Below the pieces are notes generated by a model. That model saw only the letters and a program-made list of their open reading frames with translations, searched no databases and was not told the origin of the DNA. This document shows positions 52,850-60,000 of a stretch of DNA of 60,000 nucleotides, piece after piece (the first letter of the stretch is position 1; the number at the start of each line of letters is the position of its first letter). The stretch is taken from contig CAJNDS010002094.1 in the NCBI GenBank assembly GCA_905221605.1, positions 64,001 through 124,000 on the forward strand. The letters run 5' to 3'. Position numbers and translations under genes: made by a program. The DNA is from Symbiodinium natans. Taxonomy: Eukaryota > Sar > Dinophyceae > Suessiales > Symbiodiniaceae.

Positions 52850-55100
52850 CCATTACGCATTCCACTCACTCAGGTCGGCACCCAGCTCTGGCTGGAGTAA
52901 TCAGATCGTGGGTCACGAAGGATCATTGTTGTTAATCTTGGGCCAAGACGAAGTTCCCAAGACTCTGGCAGAACAGCCGCAGCTGGCATCACCGGGCTTG
53001 AGATTGAGTGGGCCTTCTATTCCAGCTATCAGTATCTTGCTGACTGACTCATGAGCGCCCGAAGACTTCATACTTTGTATACTTGGACACGACAAGCGGG
53101 TTCAACCCAAGCACAAATGAACTTGGCCTTCCTGAGTCCGAAAACACTCCTTAGTATAAGGTTCTAGGGCAAACCTGAGATCATGTGCGGACTTTCGGGC
53201 CCAAGCCGCAAGAAACTGCAATCATGTCAGCGGCTCTGCGTTCTCACGTGGATGGCAAACTTCCACAGGAAACTTTCCGAAGGCGGCACAGCAACAGCTG
53301 CTTTCTACCCTTCTCTCCTGAAACCAGAACCGAAAAGCTGGGCTAGGAAGTATTTCAAGATGACCCGACAGGGCTGCAGTAGTCACTCGTCAATCGTAAA
53401 TGGGCCTTTAATCCGCCTGCCTTTTCCCGCGTGTCGAGTCGCTGTGGGCTTGCCCCCTTCTGTACATTCTGAGGAGACAGGGTTGGCCTCTGCTTTAGAA
53501 GGCATGTTTGGGTGCTTTTTGTTCGGTGGCTTCCCGGTCGTTTTGGATGCTGAGGTCAGCGGAGGTCACCGGTCGGTCAGTCCAAAGTGTTCACCCATTC
53601 GGATCGGTCCTGTGGTCAATTGAAGCTACTCGAAACTGTGTGAAGCACTGCGTCACTGCTCTGCAACGATCTGCAACGTGCCTCTGGCTCGTCGCCGTCG
53701 TCGGAGTTGCTTCTACGTGACCATGCGTCGGCACCGCCTGGGCCGGTCTGCTTTCCCAAAACACCACACGTAAACCTGATATCAGCACCTGAATTTGCAC
53801 AGCGACAAGCGACAGCACTGAAGATGAAATCAGTAGTCTAAGTAAACGAGGGAAAAGTGCGGAAAAGTGTGCCGTACCAAAATAAAGGGAGTCCAGGGTA
53901 CCCTCAGATTGGGGCCGGCATTTTGCATTTTGGGGGTCTCTCGGAGGGGTTGCTTCAACTTCAGGGTCTCAGCAGTACAGGTTTAAGAAAACCAGGGTGG
54001 GCTCAGGTTGGGGCTGCCCCTCAACCTCCTCCCAGCTTCCAACCCTGAAACTGAAAATTCAAGTTCCCAACACCTCTCCCTGTCAGTCGCAGTCCTGAAC
54101 TCCAGTTCTCAACCCCTCTTCAACCCTCAACCCCAACTTGCCCAACTCCAGTGCTCAACCGCTGACAAGTAACCTTCCCCAACCTGAACTCTTCACTCAG
54201 CCTCTTGAATCCTTTCTGCCGCCCTCCGGGATTCGAGGCTTTGGGCAGGTCTGGGAGGGTTTGGGCCCGAGTTTCCGAAACCACTTTCGGGCACAAGGGA
54301 GAAAGAAGAAATGAGGGGGCTGCTTTCGTAAAGTTCTGAACATGAAGACCTCGCATTCTTGAGTTTGCGAAAACGATAGGTTCGCTTTGTCACATGTAAG
54401 AAAATGAGGAGCTCAGCAACCTGAAGACTGTTTTTGCATCTTAGGCTTTATTGGACCCGTCCAAACTTTCCAAAACCCAATTGCCTGACAATTGCTTGCG
54501 AAATCCAGTGCCCAGCATGTCTTCATTTAGTTTTGGCCGGCTTCGGGCGCTGCAATAAAGGCCTTAAGAAATATAAACTTTGCTTTAAAAAATCAGGGTG
54601 CCCTCTGGGTGTGAGTGCCTCAACTTTAAGAAATCCAGGGTACCCTCACCTGGAAGTATCGCTTTCTTATCCAGCACGGTCACTGTAGTGGGATTGCAAA
54701 GAAGACCATCAACAGGCCTTCGTCTGAAGAGTCCATCGACTCCAGCTCATCCAAGTCCTTTCTGGCTCTGGTTGCTTTAAGCTTTTAGACAGTGAATATT
54801 TCTCCGACACATGGCAGGGATACCGTCTCTTCCAAACTCAGGACGGGATCCTCAGCCCGCAAGCCATCCCTGGTGCTCATGCCATGCTTAGTAGTCAGTT
54901 CTGAGGAGGGCTCGCTACTTAGTACGACTGCATGAGCAGAATGGCACAACCACTAGACAACGGCAGCCATGGCTCTTGCAACTGCACGGCTGCTGCTGGT
55001 ACATGTTGCACTGGCTCTCCAAGCCTGGGTGATTATCGATCGACACAGCGTGCTCGCAGCTTGAACTGAAGACGAGATCCCAGCGCATACACATCCCATA
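52850..55100. other. Stretch without a supported gene; short repeated words
   Basis: The palindrome-centred word TCCAGGGTACCCTCA occurs at about 53890 and 54643, with a variant (TCAGGGTGCCCTCTG) at 54592. C-rich CAACCCC/CAACCCT words at 54090-54150 are telomere-like but very degenerate. No exon is convincing. Confidence 0.4.
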
Positions 55101-55105
55101 CGAAG

Positions 55106-55447
55106 TCATCTTGGCTCTGAGATTGCCTCAACAGGAGTAGAACATTCCTGATCATGTGCAGCACAAAATGTCAGTTCGTTGGGGTCCGGCTCGCAGGGAG
55201 TGGCAATGAGCTCCATGCCATTGACCGTGAACCCGGAAGTCGACGCCTCGGCTTGAGATGAAAGTTGTCGGGCCAGGGTCGGTATCCTCATGCGGGAAGC
55301 TCTCAGAACTGAGCTCACTGCAGGCATCGCACAGTCTTGAGAAGGATCGCTTTCAAAGCGATCGACATCAATTAGCTGAACGCTTGTTGACCCGTCGGCC
55401 AAACACCTCAAGAATGCTCGCTGAAAACTGTGAGGCTTTGCTTGCAC
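55106..55447 (-). CDS. Coding-like minus-strand exon, unrecognised
   Basis: A long frame with good texture: FQRAFLRCLADGSTSVQLID, then VDRFESDPSQDCAMPAVSSV and FTVNGMELIATPCEPDPNEL. No family was recognised. It could be an upstream exon of the coiled-coil gene or a separate gene. 55530-56340 has no supported gene. Confidence 0.5.
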   Translation of the reverse strand: MQAKPHSFQRAFLRCLADGSTSVQLIDVDRFESDPSQDCAMPAVSSVLRASRMRIPTLARQLSSQAEASTSGFTVNGMELIATPCEPDPNELTFCAAHDQECSTPVEAISEPR

Positions 55448-56346
55448 AGGTCACGCTCTTTGTTGGGCGGAGTCTGAGTGCCATAGCCCGCCAACGAGGC
55501 GGCGTGATGCCTGCGCCGAGCAGCAAGTAACGCCAATGAGGTTTTGCCTAAGACTGAAGTTTGCAGGTACTTCCATGCGCTTCCTCTCTAAGCTCAAGCA
55601 TCGGCTCGAGGCGGTGCAAACTAGCTCCTGAGACGAGGTATTGCACTCAACTCAGGAGCATAACTCCTCAAGTCAGCAGGTGTTGGCATGTCCTGGCGGC
55701 ATATTGGGCCATGCAGCATTTGCAGCTGCATGGAACCATGATACTGGCAGGCCATATTCCTGCAACACAGCATGCGGCCCACTGTTGAAGAAAAGCTTGA
55801 GATTGCTAACGCCACAACGCCCCCAGCACTCATAAGCATCCTCGTCTGGCCACTGGCGCGACCTCTAGAACAGATCACAAAAACCACCGGAAAATGAGCA
55901 GAGGATAAGTGGAGAAGCCGCTTCTGCAGGTCGTGCTATATGCCGATTAGGTCTCCCGCCCGACGGTATCGACCAGCTTCAGAGCTGCAGCCGTGGCATC
56001 GGGCCTCTGTCCTTAAGAGAAGAAACACACATCAAAGTGATAATGAGATAAAGACATGGAAAGATAAATGCAGCAGGTTCGTGACAGTTTGAGAAACGGG
56101 TTTGAACCTGCAGTCGAAGCAACGACATGCTCTACTCCCAAACGCGGAAGTCCTTGCAAACATGGTGTTTACAATGAACACGGCGCGACGAGGGGGTCGC
56201 GGCAGGGTCCTTGCAATCACCTTTTGCTGCAAGGAACAGCCTTCCCCAACAAGCCATGAAGCAGATCATTCAGAGAGGCATTTGGCACTCAATCCGCAAG
56301 GAACAGCACGTACTTTCAGTGCATTTCAGTTCTTTCTCCAGGTACT

Positions 56347-56552
56347 AACATTGCTTTCGGAATTTTTCTCTGGTCGGGACGATACCTCTCGCAATTGACT
56401 TTTTGTATAAGGACGATATCTGCGGGCGTAGTTTGAAGGCATCTGACCATAGTATAACATTGTTTCCGGAAAATGTTCTCTGGTCGGGACGATACCTGTC
56501 ACAAATGACTTTTAAGGACGATACCTGCGAGTGTACTTTGAAGGCGTCCTGT
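56347..56552. repeat. Two-copy about 109-bp tandem repeat (family A neighbour)
   Basis: Copy 1 from 56347 and copy 2 from 56456 share AACATTG, TTCTCTGGTCGGGACGATAC, TGACTTTT, AAGGACGATA and TTTGAAGGC, at roughly 80-85% identity. The DNA after it (56560-56840) carries diverged family A words (GCGCGTTCTCTTGCG, CTTGTGATATAACT). Confidence 0.75.
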
Positions 56553-56559
56553 GCTTTCT

Positions 56560-56840
56560 GCTATTCTGTCATGATAACTGTGGTTCATCTGCGTGCGCCA
56601 GATTCTAGGATTCTGCTTGACCCAGCTTGTTCTCCCGTCTTTGTCGGGACAGCTGAGTCATGTTGAGTCACTTGTGATATAACTCAAGGTTTTACTTGGC
56701 TGCGCGCGTTCTCTTGCGATTTACGAATAGGCACGACGTTCCTATAATCCTTTCCCGCTCTTGTTTAAAGCAAACAAGCAAGGACTTCTCATAGACACCC
56801 CAAACGAAACGACCCCCCGAAACACTCTCCCGCAATGTCT
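56560..56840. repeat. Degenerate family A repeat copies
   Basis: Words shared with 41985-42215: TTCTGCTATTCTGTCATGAT, GCTTGTTCTCCCGTCTTTGT, CTTGTGATATAACTCAAGGT, GCGCGTTCTCTTGCGATTTA and CTCTCCCGCAATG. The order and spacing (about 65-130 bp) echo the other locus. Confidence 0.5.
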
Positions 56841-57140
56841 GCTGGTCACATGTAAGAAACGCAACGATTTTGGTCCTCCGAACTTGCTGACATGTCCCCT
56901 ACAATTGGTCCCCGACATGCTCCAGGTTCAAGCGATCACGTATGCAAATCTGAAAGAGCAAGTGGTCACATGCAGATTGGTTCATCTCTTCACCCCGCGT
57001 AAGGGACCCGACTCACCAAAAACTGCTTTCAGTCTCAGTCGAGTCGATCATGCTGAGCAGCAGACGTTTATCGGCAGTTTTTCGTGGTTCCTGCGGAGCA
57101 CAGTGATCGTAAAGCTGTCGCTGCCAAGCCGATTTTTGGT

Positions 57141-57814
57141 CTACGGCCTTCCGGCCAAGGCTTGTTCAGTATATCGGTAGGACATGCGCAGGTAGACATA
57201 CTGAGTAGCCTCCACGAGGATTTCTGGAAGCGGCTCTTCATCAAGTCGCCTCCACCAGTTGCTGTTCGAGAGCTTGCAGTCAGTTGTGCCACGTGCCAGA
57301 GCCAGGGGCGGCCTCTTCACGCGCACGAGCACGCGTCTTTCCTGGCAATGGTCAAACATTAATCTACCAGGTACTGCGATCATACAAAGCGCTAAGCGAA
57401 GCATCAAAAGTTCAATCTTAGGCCGCGGCATCCATTCCAGCACCGTGCACTAACGCAGGGAGCAAGCAACGAACTAAAACTGGTATGGCGGATTATGGCG
57501 GTCTGGCTTGAGATGGTTCAGGCCGGTTTGCTTCACGCTAGACTAGAAGCAGCAGCTGGCAGCGGTACAGACTGAAGGAGAATTTAAGAGAAGATGTTCC
57601 TGACAGCTGATGTTCCGGACACATTCCGTCGGCCGGAAGGAACGGCGGTAGCAGCGTGAGGAGAGTCGCACTCAAAGCAAACGATCTCAGATACCAGGTT
57701 CTCACAGCAGCCGCCCTCTGAGGCCTTTACACGAACTTTAATTGCGTCGGCATTGTGAAACAGAGCTCTCTGCTGTTCTTCAGCAAAAAGTTTTCTCAAA
57801 GAGAGCGAGGCCAT
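57141..57814 (-). CDS. Coding-like minus-strand exons, unrecognised
   Basis: About 57814-57680 starts with Met and reads MASLSLRKLFAEEQQRALFH, then NADAIKVRVKASEGGCCENL. About 57300-57145 reads CKLSNSNWWRRLDEEPLPEI, then LVEATQYVYLRMSYRYTEQA. The first could be an N-terminal exon. No family was recognised. Confidence 0.45.
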
Positions 57815-57933
57815 ACGAGGCCAGCGGGGCCTAATGGCCTGCTGTGTCTGCTATATCTACAATGGAACTTCAAATCACCTTGACAAAGTCGACTATTGGA
57901 CACATACCTGGACGGTTAAGTTCTACGACTAGG

Positions 57934-58446
57934 CTAGCGTGAACGCCGGCTCTTGCTAGCATTCGAGGATTCCGGCAGTGTGGCACTGGCACGCCCGACG
58001 GATCCGCAGCTGGGCGCCTTACCGGGGAAACAATTGGGGCATTTTCCTGGCATTTCATGACATTCGAATTCAACCTTTCTTACTCGCACCATCTTGCAGC
58101 TGCTTCGACCTGAGGACTTGGCAGTGTTCATGTTGTCCAACTTTTTTCGCAATTCTTCCAGCTCTCGTTCTGCTGCCTGCTTGAAAGATCTTGCATGCAA
58201 TTCATCTGAAGTCATGACTCGTGGCTTTGAGGAATTCAGGGAAGCTGCCTGCCGACGCTCGCGCTCGATCTCGAGTTCCTGCAGAATTGGGAAAAAATTG
58301 GGAAACATCACCCTGCAAGGCCTCTCCAACAACGCCCTGAGACCACCACCACTGAAAGTACGGTTGAGCGGCATGACATTCCAGAAACCGAACTCCGGGC
58401 TGAGATGCCTGCGACATAGCGTCTGGACTTTCTCTTGTATGTTCAT
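57934..58446 (-). CDS. Coiled-coil exon(s), minus strand
   Basis: Within a 170-codon frame, about 58300-58120 reads FPILQELEIERERRQAASLN, then SDELHARSFKQAAERELEEL and RKKLDNMNTAK, a clear coiled coil. A following VRVRKVEFECHEMPGKCPNC may be intronic or a Cys pair. It is similar in kind to the exons at 45-52 kb and may be the 5' part of the same large gene, but 5.4 kb of mostly non-coding DNA lies between. Confidence 0.45.
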   Translation of the reverse strand: MNIQEKVQTLCRRHLSPEFGFWNVMPLNRTFSGGGLRALLERPCRVMFPNFFPILQELEIERERRQAASLNSSKPRVMTSDELHARSFKQAAERELEELRKKLDNMNTAKSSGRSSCKMVRVRKVEFECHEMPGKCPNCFPGKAPSCGSVGRASATLPESSNASKSRRSR

Positions 58447-58449
58447 GTA

Positions 58450-60000
58450 TATGGGGGTGTACTCTAATATACTACATGCTCATTTAACACTCTTATTGTC
58501 CAGGCCGGGAGTACCTGAGCAAGCAGTGCCCAAACGCTGGCCGGTGCCGAGGCGGCTTGCCTCGAAGCAAGGCACACAAAGGGAACCGCCGAAACCGTAT
58601 CCGTGAGGTTGAGGCAGAGCTCCCTAAGCCCCTTGCGGTGCCCTTTTGTAACTCAGAGTCCGCCTCAGTCGACTCAACTCATCTATCTTTTTTCTATTGG
58701 CGTGTTGAAAGATCATGCTTCGAGTTCGCAAAATGAGTTTCTCAGATGTTTGGGGTGCCGGGCCAGATCCTGCTCGCCTCGGGCAGAGAGGATCTCTTGT
58801 CCTGCAGTGACCAAGAACATCCTAGATTCTTCTACGTATGTGTGCTGTATGCCTGTATGATAACTATGCTACTTGACCTGCCTCTGCATGCCAACGAGCG
58901 ACCCGATTGCCTCGACCTAGCAGCACATCTCTCATGCGTGAATTATCTCCGCATTACCGGCTTCGTGGGCTTCAGCAAAACCTCATGGTAGCCGACACAC
59001 ATACACATAAACAAAGTGGGCGGAAAAAACCCTGCATGCTTCGCCGTGCTGGGGAAGGCTGGTGACCACGGTGCACAGCTCCAGGGGGCGGAGAGGGGGT
59101 CGCTCCGACACTGCGAAACCGATGGGAACAAAATCGAATCGAACAGCACCCGAAAGAAACTGAGGTTAGGTTCGCCTCCCCTGTTCCACTAGGAGTGGCA
59201 GCCGCATGCTAAAGCAGCAGGCGGCAGCACCAGTGGTTCACAAGCTGGGAACCACATGCCGGAAGGAGGCAGAAGAGCGCAACACCGTCGTGTAGAGGTG
59301 TGCGTTGTGGGTTGCGCAAGTGCGCGTTGCCAACAACTGATGTAAGCAGTTTGTCTGACACGAGACGGGAACTTAGCGTTGGGCCATATGGGCTTGGATG
59401 GCTTGGTAAAGGCTTCAAGCGGCTTCGAGAATATCGAGAATATGCTACTGGCCTCAACTCATGGTGTGAAACGCCTCTGTGGTCTGAGGGCTGCTAGATG
59501 CGTGTGGACATTGTGGACTCGTGCAACCTCAGTTCACATGGCGAAATTCATCTTAAAGGCTGGCCAAGGGAGTTGCCAAGACACCACAAGAATGTCGGTA
59601 GACTATCGGTGGCCCTGTACAGAAATGTTCTCAGAACCGGGAGCTCTGTCAGATAGGCGTTTTACACCGTGTGGGTTTGATAAAGCTGATGCCTCCAGTT
59701 GATAAGTGCAGGGGCCTGGTTTAGGCATGTGCCCGTGCACGTGCTTGCGGAGTCTCTCTTGCCACCCATGCCTGCCAATGATATCCACACCCCAAGCACA
59801 TTCCAAAACAAAACCATACTGTCAGCTGGCGACCGGCGACCAGCCTCCAAGCCATAAAACTATGGTGTGGATTGTGGCTCATATTGAGCATAGCTGAAAG
59901 CTGCCGCTCTGATTACAATGATTAGCTAATTTTCGCGAGGAGTGGGCTGAAGCCAAATGACTGAATGGCAATTAAAGCAATGGGAATAGTCTTGCTGCGT
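58450..60000. other. Window end, no supported gene
   Basis: Only short frames with weak texture on both strands. No RNA gene or repeat was recognised. Confidence 0.4.

Overview
This window looks like dinoflagellate nuclear DNA. Four things support that. (1) A 1.2-kb cluster at 28.65-29.83 kb holds U5, 5S rRNA, U1 and U6 genes plus a degenerate match to the dinoflagellate spliced leader (DinoSL). (2) Interstitial TTTAGGG/TTTTAGGG-like repeats occur at several places. (3) Genes are sparse and the convincing protein-coding signal runs almost entirely on the minus strand. (4) Short exons are joined by small introns, often ending TTTTTGCAG|G. No bacterial features (operons, Shine-Dalgarno sites, CRISPR, IS elements) are visible. 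The species cannot be named from the sequence alone.

Layout: 0-4.2 kb holds a GC-rich stretch with a B-box-like zinc motif, a hairpin, a GT microsatellite, a broken LINE reverse-transcriptase remnant (+) and an unrecognised minus-strand gene. 6.6-9.0 kb is an intact, intronless 795-residue ABC transporter (-). 9.5-10.3 kb is a GTCGCGG-rich degenerate repeat with telomere-like tracts. 10.9-13.3 kb is minus-strand coding sequence that includes a frame-broken PD-(D/E)XK nuclease-like gene. 13.9-18.5 kb has telomere-like DNA, ending in about 13 perfect CCCTAAAA units, and two helical minus-strand exon groups. 21-28.4 kb is scattered minus-strand exons. 28.65-29.83 kb is the small-RNA cluster. 30.6-36 kb is an unrecognised spliced minus-strand gene or genes. 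36.96-38.22 kb is an intact SET-domain methyltransferase-like gene (-). 39.9-44.0 kb holds further minus-strand exons, one with an in-frame stop and one Cys-rich. 45-58.4 kb is a long series of minus-strand exons, mostly coiled coil, probably one large structural protein or a few neighbouring ones.

The most interesting part is the RNA cluster: four parts of the splicing and translation machinery, and possibly a relic of the trans-splicing donor, lie within 1.2 kb on both strands. Only three protein assignments are firm or fairly firm (ABC transporter, SET protein, LINE remnant). The PD-(D/E)XK call is moderate. Most other coding calls rest on codon and protein texture, with no known family. 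Exon borders are approximate unless stated.
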